Of a DNA stretch of 64,000 nt, positions 1 through 11,765 are shown in pieces. This DNA is from Cryptomeria japonica (lineage: Eukaryota > Streptophyta > Pinopsida > Cupressales > Cupressaceae): the NCBI RefSeq assembly GCF_030272615.1, contig NC_081414.1, forward strand, positions 5,709,001 to 5,773,000. The letters run 5' to 3'. The notes beneath the pieces were generated by a model. The model did not search any database. It saw only the letters and a program-made list of their open reading frames with translations, and was not told the DNA's origin. The position numbers and the translations under genes are program-made. Numbering within the stretch: the first letter of the stretch is position 1; each line of letters starts with the position of its first letter.

Positions 1-451
1 TTAAGCTATCAAATACTTGGTTGATTTGTGAGTACAATCATTCGTTTATCTGTATCAGGATCTTTCAGCATTGTTTTGTATCATTTGCGCATTATTTCCG
101 ATGAAGTTCTGGGGCATGTACTAATGGTGTCTACATGGGAAGTTCACCAAGCTACGTGATCTTATGCCAAATGCAGTCATGGATCATTACAACTTGCTGA
201 CTACAGCGTATACCTCGACCATATGGGCATGAACCATTACCAAGGATCCTTATTCTTTATTCTTTATGTATATACTGTTTGTTTGCAGGTACATTGCTCT
301 TCTTTTGGTTCCTCCTACCTCATCCAAACTGGATAAAGGTTTTTATCTCTTAGTATGGTATGCACTTGTCTCAGGATATGATCAGCCTAAGATCAAGGAG
401 GATGATCCAAGTCATGCATGAACGAAGATAATCCTTGTCTATTCCGCAAGC

Positions 452-494
452 AATACTCTGGTCGACTTGACCCTTATATCAAGTCGTTGGTATT
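452..494 (+). other. conserved stem-loop 1 of element L
   Basis: The inner stem is CGACTTGA (463-470) with TCAAGTCG (479-486) around an 8-base loop. The outer stem is AATAC (452-456) with GTATT (490-494). The same structure lies at 19590-19633 in M, where the stem is CAACTTGA/TCAAGTTG, and at 53580-53622 (minus) in R. Paired positions change together between L and M. It lies in the 3' region after pol. Its role is unknown; a cis-acting RNA element is possible. Confidence 0.6.
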
Positions 495-521
495 AACTTG
501 CTATATAAAATCCATGTAAGG

Positions 522-565
522 AATACTCAGGTCATCTTGAATCATTATGTCAAGATGCTTGTATT
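522..565 (+). other. conserved stem-loop 2 of element L
   Basis: This is a second copy of the preceding stem-loop. The inner stem is CATCTTGA (533-540) with TCAAGATG (550-557), and the outer stem is AATAC (522-526) with GTATT (561-565). The two hairpins share the AATACTCWGGTC start and the GTATT end but have different, internally complementary stem bases. Counterparts are at 19662-19705 (M) and 53509-53552 (R). Confidence 0.6.
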
Positions 566-699
566 CTCTTCCAACATTTTAAAGCTCAATGATGAAAATA
601 GAGCACTATGGATCGTCATTTCATCTCATCTATTTATATCTTGCATTCCGTTGCATATCACCCATCCATTCATTTATTCATATGTAGGCTTTATATGCA

Positions 700-1860
700 A
701 AAGTGACCATTAAAGCTGGCCTTGGATACACTCACGACCGAGTACTCTGATACATCATCAATGCATCATGCAAAGTCTTACAAACCTTGCATTCCTCATG
801 GTCATATCATCATCGCATTTAGTTGCATCTTGCATTAAGTACATTCATGTCATTTTTAACTTCACATTGCATATAGTTCATTTTTGACATTAGTTTTCAT
901 TAAACATTTGCATCATTACATCAATCATAAATAATTAGATTCATTCGTGGGATCAAATTGTCTTTGATTGTTTTAAATCATTTACTAGGCATTCATTTAG
1001 TGTCAATTATCCATCATCATTTCATCATCCTTTATCATTTCTTATTGCATACATTCATTTATAGTTAAAAGGTGCATTCATCCATTTATTAAAAGTATCT
1101 TATTATGCTTATTTTAGGATTCGTTCACATTGCATTCATTATCCTCTTTTTTAATTGCATTAAGGTGCAGTTATTAAAAACCATAAGTTATAGTATCATC
1201 ACATTATCATTTTTACTTAAATCATATTTAAGCATTTAGAATCATAAATCCATTTGTTTCCAAACATTGGTTCATACCATTTTATATATATCCATTTTAC
1301 ATGTGCATTCATTTAGGCATTATCATATAAACATTTTTACTTCACATTTTGTTTATCCATATTACATTCATATAAAAACATCTAGATGCATATCCATACA
1401 TAAATATCATTCATTCAACCATTGCATTAACATCATCGCATAAATCATCTCATCATTATATTGCAATAGGAAACACCAAAATCCTATTCATAAATAATCA
1501 CAAGCATACATCATCATCATGGCATCACATACATAAAGCATTACATCAAAACTCAAACAAATCATGCATATATAAACCTGCATTCATATGTCAGTATCCC
1601 ACATCATACATCATCATAAAAAACACATGCATAAAAGAAACATCTCATCAAATGCATACATATACACAAATCCATCTAAGCAATAACTCATCATTTTGCA
1701 TAAGCATCCATACATAATCAACTGCATATCATCAAAATATGGGATCTCCTCATATATATCATCTCATATATCAGAGTACAATGAAGTCTACTAAATCGGC
1801 TACCAAGAGCCATCCAAGATACAGTCCAAAAAAATAAACAATGATACAATACATATATGC
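700..1860. other. low-complexity spacer of element L
   Basis: This stretch is noncoding and rich in CATTCAT, ATCATC and TTGCAT-like words, with strong A/T/C bias on the plus strand and no coding signal. The equivalent spacer in R (52258-53450) is its reverse complement in position and composition, and M has a shorter one at 19740-20504. It separates the stem-loops from the 3' end of the antisense PMD gene. Confidence 0.6.
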
Positions 1861-1872
1861 AAAAATGCTCTC

Positions 1873-3851
1873 TCAAATGCCACTCTGGCCAGATGCTGTC
1901 CCACCACCTCCTCCACCTCCACCTACTCCACCATTGGTGCCCGCACCACCTGATCCATCTCTCCGTGGAGGCCTCATCAAACCACCACTCACTCCTACAT
2001 CCCCTGATCTCTCCCTCCGCATAGGACCCATCACACCCCCACTGCTCTGCACCCTCTGTGATCGCTCTGATCTGGCCTGCCGCATCTAAGAATAGCTAAG
2101 AGCTCACTAACTAACTGGCACCACCTGCTCATATAAACCCCGCCAGTAGTCTATCTCCACCTGTGCTCGCCGCATCTCCCTCATCACCTCCCTCGTAGGC
2201 CCCTGTGCTCCTAATCCCATCCGGACTCTCTCCTACAGCTCTGCTAATCTCTCCATTGCACTATCCCTCTCCCGCAACACCACCACCAACTCTGACTCCT
2301 GTGCAAATAGCTGCACATCCCTAGCCGCAACCTCCACCTCCAAATCCTCTACTTGGGTCTGCAAATGTGCTATCATGTGATCCTGAAGATCTCCAGTGGC
2401 TCCCTCCTCGGTATCCATAGCCGCCTCACTTGTACCACCCTCTCCAGTAGCTCCCTCCCCTCTGTCCATCGGGATCTCCCTCTCCATCCCCCTCCCACCC
2501 AGCTGAACTCCTCCCTGTATCAATGGTCCCTATGCTATCCGTAGAGGCAGTCCACCTCTCCCTCTCCACTGAACCCGCATCCCCAACCCACCACCTCCTC
2601 CTCCTCCTCCTCCACCTCCTCCCCCCCTACCCTCGATCCTTGACCTCCTTCCCTCCTCTGTCTCCGTCCCCTCTCATCCTCAAAATCCAGGATTGGCTCT
2701 GTTGGATCAGATATCCATCAGATCGGGTGCACTGCCCGGTACTGTGTGTACTCATCTGACACTCCTACATCCATGACCCTCAATCGTATATCCCACGGTC
2801 TCGCCTGTAGCGTCCGGAACTCCGCCAGTGCCTGATCATACGGTAGCACTGGCCCCCATGCGTACCTCTCTCGAATCACCCGAGCATACTCCCCTGATCC
2901 ACTAGGCAGTCCCTGCTACCGTCCAAACTATCTTAGCACTCTCCCTGGCACCTGTCTCTCCACATGATATGAGGTCCTCCCAATGAGGAATCAGGTCATA
3001 AAAACATAAGGTAGTGCCTTTGCATCATCATCCCATGGTTCACACTCTAGGTATGGTCGTCATATGACTGCATCCAGATCGTCCAGTGCCTGCCGCCACC
3101 ACTCTAACTTCCCCAGGTGGGGCTGACTCATCATGTCGCTATACATGAACATATACGATTGATCTACTGCACAGAATCTCAGACTCACTGGTCGAGTCAC
3201 TGGTAGGTGCTCCCAGGCCCAAATATGCAGCAGCATCACTCCCACTGCTAAAGAACCCCTCCCTCGATAAACCACCTCATGGAGCTCCTGGTATAGGTGC
3301 GCTAGCACACACGACCCCCACTCAAATCGAGTCCCCTTAGTAATCATCATCTTGATCACCTGTCCCCACCCCACAACCAAACCATGTGATCGCCTGTCTG
3401 GACAAAGAAGTCCTCCCACGATACCTGATAAGACTGCTGGAAGAGGCTCATATAATGTCGCTATCTCCTCCCAGGCAATCGAGCCATCATCAATAAACAC
3501 GTCCTCATAAAAAATCCTTTGAACTGCAAGGGTCCCCCAGGATCTATCATATGTGACCAGCTCCCCCTGAATCGAAATCCACAGGATGCGCCACACATCC
3601 TCTAGGGTCACTATCATCTCCCCCTGTGCCAGATGGAAGGTGCACGTCTCGCTATGCCACCGCTCTGCTAATGCTGTGATCAATCCATGATTCATATGAA
3701 TCACGGGCATGTGCATCACCTCATACAATCCGGTCGCGATAATGCAATCAATCTCCACCTCTGTCAATCGATCCCGCAACCCCTGTGTCGTAGGATGTCG
3801 CTCGCGTAACTGCAACACGCCTAGCTCCTCCTGCACATGGACATTCATCAA
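1873..3851 (-). pseudogene. antisense plant mobile domain (PMD) protein gene, copy L
   Basis: It reads opposite to its host retrotransposon. The largest open piece is 263 codons (3851-3060). It contains the typical PMD core: a Trp-containing RWHSETCTFHL segment followed by GEMIVTLEDVWRIL and a GELV turn, at about residues 65-95. The whole span is about 660 codons. The C-terminal part, in other frames or after stops, encodes a Gly/Arg-rich stretch, a predicted coiled coil (VEDLEVEVAARDVQL, near 2300) and a second Gly-rich tail ending at 1873. PMD proteins such as Arabidopsis MAIN/MAIL1 affect transposon silencing, and PMD genes are also carried by plant transposons. The start was chosen at 3851 because copy R starts at the homologous ATG. 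Stops and frameshifts make it a pseudogene. The function inside the element is unknown. Confidence 0.75.
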
Positions 3852-4111
3852 TCATCATCAGTTGTTTTATTTTCAAACTTTCTTAAAGTTTCAACCTAGA
3901 CTATCAACAGATACTTTGATCTAGTATCTTCGGGTCTCAACAGATAAGCAATCATGGCAACCTAGACTTCAACAGACATTTATCCTCATGACCCAAGTCT
4001 CATCAGGCTGCTATGGTTCAAAACAACTCCCACTCTACATCGCCCTCCATTCATCATTGGCATCGGGAGATTTTCTTCATCCAAACTGGGGCATCTCTTT
4101 ATCCTAAAACA

Positions 4112-4342
4112 ATAGCGCTACAACCCTAACAAAAGTGCTCAATCAGCTATCCAACAACGCTCAAACTATAAATGCGCTAAAACAACTACACAGTAGCGCT
4201 AATCAAGATCAATCGTGCTCAAACAAGCCCTCAATAGTGCTTATTAATCAATAGTGCCTAAACTTGCATACAATATGCTAAAACATTTCAAAAGCGCTCA
4301 AACAATGGGGCAATAGCGTCATTGCGGCACAGTAGCGCTAGT
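4112..4342. repeat. AGCGCT-type short motif array upstream of PMD, copy L
   Basis: About a dozen degenerate copies of AGCGCT (also GTGCTC, GCGCTA, ACGCTC) are spaced roughly 15-30 bases apart. Intact cores are at 4114-4119 and 4334-4339. The array lies about 260 bp upstream of the PMD start and between it and the polypurine tract. The same array sits in the same place in M (22995-23335) and, least decayed, in R (49708-50000). Confidence 0.65.
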
Positions 4343-4931
4343 TCATGGAGCAAAAGCACCAAAACCATAGTTCCAGCACTCTTGCTCTGACTCGACTTGG
4401 ACTCAGTAAAACACCTATAAAAAATGCGTAAAAATTCAAAATTCCAATTTGCGTACTGCTGGTCCGTAGTCGTCTGGCCGCTGGAACCATCGGACTCGCT
4501 CAAATTTGTGCTCGGTAATCAGTATCGGCATCCTGATTGCTGCTCGCTCCTCCAAAAGGTCACTATTAGAGCTCTGGTTTCACACTGGTCGTGGTCACAA
4601 ATGATCCTATTTTCACCCCTTTCACCCCATTTATACCCTTCGCCGTCACCGTAACTCCCCCCCGCTCACCGCTGTGGTCCCCGTGAACTTCTCGAGCCCC
4701 CCGTTTCTCCATTTTACCCCCATGTCCTTCTATTTTTCACTCATATGGCTCACTTCTTCTCTTCTAACACCCTACCAATTCTCATTCTTTTTCGAGAGAT
4801 CGCCCGATTTTTCAAAAAATTTCGGCCCATCTCTCGAGGGGGCATACCACCCATTAAATTTACATTTTATGGGGCATTTCTTCACACCAGTTTTTCTTTC
4901 TTTGAAAAGACGCGATAAACCGCACCGTCTC

Positions 4932-4944
4932 AAAGAGGGGCAAA
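4932..4944 (+). other. polypurine tract of element L
   Basis: AAAGAGGGGCAAA lies directly before the 3' LTR start TGTAGTCACAC. It primes plus-strand DNA synthesis in LTR elements. Near-identical tracts precede the LTRs of M (29795-29808) and R (49153-49165, minus). Confidence 0.8.
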
Positions 4945-6328
4945 TGTAGTCACACAAATTTGTTCGGCTTAATTAAATAAATATTCGCTATTTATTTGAT
5001 TAAAAATCCACTAGCCATCAGTTAATTAAATTAATATTTAATTAATTTATTCCGAAACATTCTTCTATTAATTAAATAAATTATTCAATTTATTTTAATT
5101 AATTCATTAAATCAAATTCACAATCAATTAAATAAATAAAATCTATTTATTTAATTAAAATCCCCTTTTCCTCTTTTAAATAAATTAAATAAAAATATTT
5201 ATTTAAATCATTATCCTCCCCCACTTGTATTTTCCTACAAATGCAACTTGCACACATTTATTGAAATAAATGAATTTTTATTTTAATAAAATCCTATTTT
5301 CCCTCACCCACCAAATCCACTTGCAAAATCTAATCCCCTTCTAGATTCTTCTAACCCCTTCCTAATTAGCTTAATCCATCCCCTAATTATTGTCACATTC
5401 CGAAGCAAAATGGAGTTACTTCTCAAAGACTTCAAAAGTCTTTGAAAAACATTTAATGCTTTGTGTGTTCAACAAATTAACCCCCAAAGTCTTCCAAGAC
5501 CACTAATGGCTCTTACATGACCATTTATGGCTCTTACATAACCATTTATGGTTATTTCAAACTTGTCTCCCCAAACATTTATTGTTTTGACTATATTCAT
5601 CCCTTTCACATTTGCACAAGAGTTTATCCATTGGATAAAAGCTTTATTCTTTGAATAAAAAGTTTATTTATTCAACTAACCTTGACTTTAACTCCCAAGG
5701 TCATATCAAGCATTTAATGCTTATTCCCTCCCCTCTCAACCTATCTCACATTGACACTTGTCATCCTGGGATTGGGTTGAAAGCCCTCACATGGATTTGA
5801 AATCATTCAATCCTGACCCTTGTTGAGATTACTCAATCTCAACCATCCATTGCTCCATTTTTCTTATAAATAGAGCCCATTTCTTCATAATCCAGATCCT
5901 AAAAACTTGTATGCATTTGACCTATAGGCATTTTTAGAGAGCATTTAGCATAGCCAACTAAAATCTTGTTAGTTTGGGTTAAAATCAATCATTTTAATAT
6001 CATCTAAGTATTTTAGCTTTTCATTTTATATTTAGAGCAAAATACTCAAATCTCAATCCTCCATAAGCATCCATAGTGCAAAAAGCTGCTGAGAGCTACA
6101 CTATTTTGGAACTTGGAGAGGACAGGAACAAAGGAGAAGAAGCTAAGAGCATGTTAGGAGGTATTTGGAGATGCCTCATCATATTTGCTTCTTTAGTTAA
6201 ATATGCTTTCATGTTTTTAGTATCTCTTTTGATATGTCTGTTTAGATTAGTTTTTGATGGATTAACACTAACGGTTTCTTGTGTGTGTGTTATTTATCTC
6301 AGACTAACCTTGTCCATTTTGCAGAGCA
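4945..6328 (+). repeat. 3' LTR of element L
   Basis: The LTR begins TGTAGTCACAC right after the polypurine tract and ends at GCA (6326-6328). The ends were set by comparison with the R LTR (47767-49152) and the M LTR (29809-30940), which share the TGTA start and GCA end. It is 1384 bp long. U3 begins with about 250 bp of very AT-rich TTAATTAAATAAATA-type sequence. A TATA box lies at 5866-5873. Confidence 0.8.
5866..5873 (+). promoter_or_regulatory. LTR TATA box (element L)
   Basis: TATAAATA followed by GAGCCC lies about two thirds of the way into the LTR, where the U3/R promoter is expected. The R copy has decayed to TATACATA at the same site. Confidence 0.6.
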
Positions 6329-8733
6329 TCGGGTACAATATCCTAATTCCATAACAACTAATAGCATCCACCAAATGGAGATATAATTCTTAAACTATAA
6401 CACATGATACATTCTAATCCTTTCCTAAAAGACAAGTACTCATCTTACCGTCTATCCATACAGTTACTAGTAATTTCCATTAATAAGATTAGTAATTCAT
6501 TCATTAAGAACATCCATGCAATATTTTCACAAGGAACATTCAACTACATCCCAAGCATTATAAGATTTTCAATCCTACCATTAGATCACTAACTACGAAG
6601 TATGATACTATAATTTCCAATTCTTTAATCACCAAACATAAACATTTGCTAAGATATCTTCCAATATTACTCATACTCTTATATCTTATCAAGGCTTAAC
6701 ATTTCTTCTACTTAAAAATTAGTTAAGGACAACATTTCTAGGATATTTCCATTATCATAACACTCACACCATTTCCTTTTAACATGGATCATCAAGAATA
6801 CAACATGTATCATTTAATTCCAAACCACAATACTTATCCACATCTCATGCATCCATTTCATTTAATATAAATGCGTTACAATACAACTCAAGGGATCATC
6901 ATTACAATCATATACCATAACCAAAAGCTATCACTATAACTAGAACAACATAATCATTTCTCATAAGCATGATTTCTTTTGCAACCATTACATAAGAATT
7001 TCATTACATAAATCACACCATCATTTACATTCTTGCTGCAATTATTATCCATGAACTATTTGAAGAAGCATCATCATCCATGTAAGAAGAATCCAAAGAT
7101 AGGAACATCTGAATGGTTTAAAAGCACCAACCACCCGACCATGTGGAACCAAAGGAACCACCCCCTATGCTAGGAGATGAAAGAAGGTCCCAACACACAC
7201 TCTACACCTAAGCTAGCACCTATAACCAAGGAGACAAACCACACAAGGACTCTCAAGCAAGAACTCACACAAAACAACAAGAATGAACTCCCAGAGGCGT
7301 AAAACTCATTAGGACATAAATGCATCCAATAAGCATAATCATAAATCATAAAGGGGGAACACATGTAGGAGTGGAGTGTCATCACATGCCATACTCATAA
7401 CATAATAACACAAGGCACTATCCTGATGGACATGTGGAGCCATCTCAACCTATGAGAGACCAAGGGAGATTAGCTTACCATCTTCACGACCTTCTCATGC
7501 TTATCCTAAAACATCCTCCCTAGGACTAAGCCATGAGGCTCAAAACTATTCATTATCTTGTTTAAATAAGTAATAATTACCCATCCCAATTAATTCATTA
7601 TCAATGTTATCACTTGTTTACAAATCATGGAAAACTCCAATGTGCCTTGGTGGTCTAGACTTCATGCATCCTTACAAGGAACCTCATGCCAACCTATCTC
7701 TCGTGACCCCAGTCATCACAAGGAAGCCCACTCCTCCTAACATGGCCCAACAATAAATCACAAGAGGCTCTAAAACAACATACAAATCTGCAACATAACA
7801 CTCATATGCATCCAATGGCTTACTCCCCAAAACAAGGATATTCAAGTAGCCAAAACACAATGAACCTCTTGGCAATACCACATCAAAAGCTATAATTAAC
7901 CATCAATGAAAAGAATCATAAATATCATAAAAGCCTTTTAATTCAAATCTGATTTAAATCTGAGACAAAATTAAAAACAAAACAACAACCAAACTCATAT
8001 TCATAAAGCCTTATGACAAGGAAACTTGACACACAGTCAAAACTACAACAACATAAAAAAAACGAGTCTCTTGGCCAACAATAAACATAGGCATATCAAG
8101 CCATAAAATTTGCTGTCATTAATGGAAGTAAAACCACAACAAGGCCAACTCACTTGCTGCCCCAAAAAAGCAACACTTCCAACTCACCAACCATAACACA
8201 TCAATATGGATGAAAGCACAATTCTTTCCCCAATAACATAGGAAGGAAAATATGCTTGAAACCAACAAAATACATCAAATAAAATCAGATATAAAACTAG
8301 AAAACTCACCAACACCCTCAACAATGCCTCTGGTACAAGAATTAATCTAGAAAGTACCACACAAGCAAGCAACTAGCAAATTAACCTATAGGAAAAACTA
8401 CAGGAAACATTACAGGAATCTCAAAAAACAAGAAGAATAAAATAATCCCTTCCAAATCTGATTTCTAAAAATAAGAATCATTTTAAAATTCTTTTCTAAA
8501 TCCCCAAACAATCTTTCAGACACCTTGTAGACAATCTTTAAAAAAAAAATGCGAAGTGCCGGTAAAACGACCAACCTGGAAAATGCAAAAATTGGAAGAA
8601 AATCTGATGTAGAATCCAAAAAAAACAATCCAAGCCTTTAAACCAATTTGAATCCAACCACCAACAATATCCAAATCAATCTCAGAAATTCATTCACCAA
8701 AGATGCCAACCCCCGTGAATGCACAGGAAGGCC

Positions 8734-8740
8734 TATTTAT
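8734..8740 (-). promoter_or_regulatory. candidate LTR TATA box (fragment D)
   Basis: On the minus strand the sequence is TTGATAAATAGGCC, about 1.27 kb from the proposed LTR start at 10009. Position and context resemble LTR core promoters. There is no further support. Confidence 0.4.
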
Positions 8741-9254
8741 CAAAAATCAAAAAACAAAACAAAACCATCCTTCGATCAAAATATTCCAAAAATATTATAT
8801 TCCATACCTACCTTCCCAAAGTTCAAGAAAATAAAATATATTTTCTACCTACCATAAACTTCCAGCCAATCAAATCCAAGGGTAGGTAAAATAAATTAAA
8901 TCATTGACCTGGGGTGAAAATGACTTTTAAATAAAAGAATACAAATTACCCCCTTTTAATTACTCAATGGGTAAAATAATATTACTCAATAAATAAAATT
9001 CACTTCAACATTAAATAAATAATTTGGCACCATAGACATTTATAAATAAATATTACTCAATTGAACCTAATAAATAAAAGCTAATAAATTAAATATCAAA
9101 TACTCAACATTAAATTAAATAGATTAAATAATAAATAAATTTTTATTAAATAAATAAATAAAAGATCAAGCCAATTAGATTAAATACATTATTCACTTAA
9201 ATAAATTCATTTTAGGAGAAATCCAATTACACAATGATAAATCCATACCTCAAA

Positions 9255-9335
9255 ACTCACACAAAAGAAGCTAGAGGGATTTGATCTCTAGACCTCCAAC
9301 TCATGACAAAGAGACTTAACCAATACACCACAACA
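9255..9335 (-). mobile_element. tRNA-derived SINE head (or tRNA-like pseudogene)
   Basis: On the minus strand an A-box-like TGGTGTATTGG is followed 32 bases later by a B-box-like AGATCAAATCC. This is the spacing and order of a tRNA-type pol III promoter. The flanks do not form an acceptor stem, so it is not a working tRNA. A SINE 5' head inserted in fragment D is the likeliest reading. The tail was not delimited. Confidence 0.45.
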
Positions 9336-10009
9336 CTTACTTGACCAACAAAAAGGAAAATCAAAATAGCATAAGACATCAACAAATCAGCTAACATCAA
9401 GATAACCTGACAAGGTGAACATCTTAGACCTAGAGTACGTGAGGGGAACTTTTGCCAACTCCGAACCACATGCCATTGGGATTTAAAGACACGCTCAGAC
9501 CTGTGGAGCCAGGTGGAATCAGTGTCTGGTACCTGCAAATCCTACATCTACAAAGCAACAAGATGACATATGCATATATATTATAACAGACAACGGTTAG
9601 AGAATCATAATGACACATCCTGCTCACAATGAGTGATGTGGCATTATCTCTATCCCGAAGACAGTCAGGCAACAATCAAACACACTATACGATCAACTCA
9701 TCATAGATAATCATTAAATATGGTCAGTACATAAAAACATCATCAAGTGCATGATTAGTATAATTCATGATTATAGTAAGGCATGTAAAATTCATCAACA
9801 CTTATGCTCATCAAATCACATGATCAATATAATCTTTCGATAATCAATCACATAATAAGTATATTGTGACTAATAAATTGCATGATCAATAATGATAGTA
9901 TCAATGTCATATAAATCATATAAAATAGCCTATGCCCAATAATGTCTATCACGCATGAATTAAAAGTCAACTCTAGTCAAAACAAGTCAAATCAAGGGTG
10001 GACACTACA

Positions 10010-11277
10010 CATGGTTGTCAGTGAAGACTACAAATTCTTTGGGCAGCAGGTAGTGACACCATTTTTTCAATGCTTGAACCATTGCATACAACTCCAAGTC
10101 ATATGTGGAGTACCTTTGCTTAGCTTCATTTAACTTTTCTGAGAAGAAAGCTATAGGATGTCCCTCCTGGCTTAAAATTGCCCCTATTGCCCTTTGGCTT
10201 GCATCACATTCTACTATAAATAACTAATTGAAGTCAGGAAATCTAAGGGTTGGCAGCTCTCTTGGTTTTCAACATTTCAAACCCCTTATTGGCTTCCTCT
10301 GTCCACTTAAAGTGACATTTAATCCCTCCTTTAATGGTATTGAGAATAGGAGCACAAACATGGCTAAAGTTTCTCACAAATTTCCTATAGAAAGATGCCA
10401 TTCCATGAAAGCTTCTAACTTCACTTATGCCCTTAGGGATAAGCCAATTAAGTATTGCTTCTACCTTACTTGGATCCATTTTTAAACATCCATGAGAAAT
10501 AACAAAACCAAGGTATACTAGCTCTGTTTTCAAAAACTCACATTTTTCAAGGTTAATCTTGAGTTGAGCCTCCTTCAACTTCTTCAAAACCATCTCCAAA
10601 TGATTGAGGTGTTCCTCCTTGAACCTATTGTAGATCAAAATGTCATCAAGATACACAATTATAAATCTACCAATGAACTCAACTAAGACTTCATTTATGA
10701 GCCTTTGGAAGGTACTAAGTGCATTGGTGAGGCCAAAGGGCATCACCAACCACTCATATACGCCTGCATTGGTTCTAAAGGTTGTCTTCCATTCATCTCC
10801 AGGTCTGATTCTGATCCGATGATAACCAGACTTCAAGTCCACCTTTGTGAAGTAGCTTGCACCTCCTAGATTGTCTAATAGGTCTTCAATCCTTGGCATG
10901 GGAAATCGGTACCTTATAGTAATCTTGTTGATTGCTTTGGAGTCCATGCACATTCTCCATTTGCCTCCCTTTTTTGGCACTAACACAATAGGAACAACAC
11001 ATGGACTCAAAATTTTGTTTATAAATCCTTTGTCTAAGAGTTCTTGCACTTGTTTGGCGATCTCTTCATTTTGACTAGGTGTCATTTTGTAGGTAGCTTT
11101 TTTTGGCAGATTGGCCCCTGGTATTAAGTCTATTTGATGATTTACATCTCTCATTGGAGGCAAAGAATCAGTTGTGTCATCCTCTATCACTTCTGCATAT
11201 TGTTTGAGTAGACCTTGCACCTCTTGAGGCACTTCACTCATTGGATCTGCCTTAGCTTCATCTCTAGGCTTCACCAC
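10010..11277 (-). pseudogene. reverse transcriptase / RNase H of element C
   Basis: An uninterrupted 344-codon stretch (11277-10243) covers the RT. It includes VPKKGGKWRMCMDSKAIN at residues 100-117, FTKVDLKSGYHRI at about 143-155, VMPFGLTNA at about 178-186 and the catalytic YLDD at 209-212. The RNase H region follows out of frame from about 10230 to 10010 and contains CDASQ, SEKLNEAK, YDLEL and finally TDNH. There it is cut by fragment D. It is one of the best-preserved coding blocks in the window. It would copy element RNA into DNA, but RNase H is incomplete and integrase is absent. Confidence 0.8.
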
Positions 11278-11298
11278 TATAGCATGGCCTTGATGACA

Positions 11299-11765
11299 TT
11301 ATTGTTTCAAAACTTTGAGAAACTCTTTTCCTCTCATCAACATCACACTTGATCCTATTTTCTTTTCTTCCCTTGGTTTAGGTAGTGGATCTATTTGATA
11401 CTTCTTCCCATTCTTAGTGATAAGATAGCTATTTTTCTCCCCATCATGAGTATCTCTCACATCATATTTCCAAGGACAACCCAACAACAAATGACAAGAA
11501 TCCATAGGCAATATGCCACATAGCAATCTGTCCTTGTACTCACCAATTTCAAAATCCACCCATACATGTTGACCCCGGTTGGGCCATGATACCTTGTAAG
11601 GAGTGAGGTGTGGAAACCTTTTTAGTTTGAGTTTGTACACCATTCAACTAAGACAATATTCTTAGTGGAACTCGAATCTACAATCACTTTACAAATCTTC
11701 CCATGTGACCTACAGGTGGTCCTAAACAAGCTTTTCCTTTGTGGTGGCTCTTGAGCTTGGGGTAT
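11299..11765 (-). pseudogene. aspartic protease region of element C
   Basis: The remnant DSSSTKNIVLVE (near 11690) corresponds to the retroviral-type DSG[ST] active site. The catalytic Asp is kept but Gly is changed to Ser (a G to A change). A 114-codon open stretch (11643-11299) follows, with KLKLKRFPHLTPYKVSWPN and MDSCHLLLGCPW, typical of the segment after the protease in chromoviruses. A frameshift near 11643 separates the active site from this part. The block is split from gag by the 11766-12955 insertion. Confidence 0.65.

Larger units (their letters stand above)
1..6328 (+). mobile_element. 3' part of Tat-type Ty3/gypsy retrotransposon (element L)
   Basis: This is the downstream end of a plus-strand LTR retrotransposon whose gag-pol lies to the left of the window. 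In order it holds a post-integrase spacer with two stem-loops, an antisense PMD gene, a short-motif array, a polypurine tract and a 3' LTR. It is collinear, in reverse complement, with 47767-54070 of element R; position 1 corresponds to about 54070. R has Tat-type pol directly beyond that point, so L is assigned to the same family by homology. By eye the two copies are roughly 85-95% identical, highest in the LTR and around the stem-loops. If the LTR ends at 6328, the 3' target duplication would be TCGGG (6329-6333), which cannot be checked without the left flank. Confidence 0.8.
6329..10009 (-). mobile_element. LTR-like retroelement fragment D, truncated
   Basis: There is no coding sequence. 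Read on the minus strand it starts TGTAGTGTCCACCC at 10009, a classic plant gypsy LTR start. That point is exactly where the RNase H reading of element C breaks off after TDNH. An AT-rich block (8900-9240) and a TATA-like box (8734-8740) fit an LTR promoter region in minus orientation. I found no PBS or second terminus: the left side ends at element L. At about 3.7 kb it is long for one LTR, so it may combine an LTR with internal noncoding DNA. Confidence 0.4.

Noticed and set aside
1841-2089. Pro-rich plus-strand ORF, and similar Pro/Leu/His-rich ORFs at 2523-2759, 51389-51607 and 52044-52265
   Set aside because: They are the opposite strand of the Gly-rich C-terminus of the PMD gene.
6076-6354. 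92-codon ORF at the end of the L LTR (and 47835-48020 in R)
   Set aside because: It lies in the R/U5 part of the LTR, is short, and is not kept in length between the two copies. It could be a leader peptide, but there is no support.
7170-8628. minus-strand ORFs of 60-72 codons in fragment D
   Set aside because: They have no motif, no continuity between frames, and typical chance composition for AT-rich DNA.
9255-9335. functional tRNA gene
   Set aside because: Only the A and B boxes are recognisable. No acceptor stem or clear anticodon stem can be drawn.
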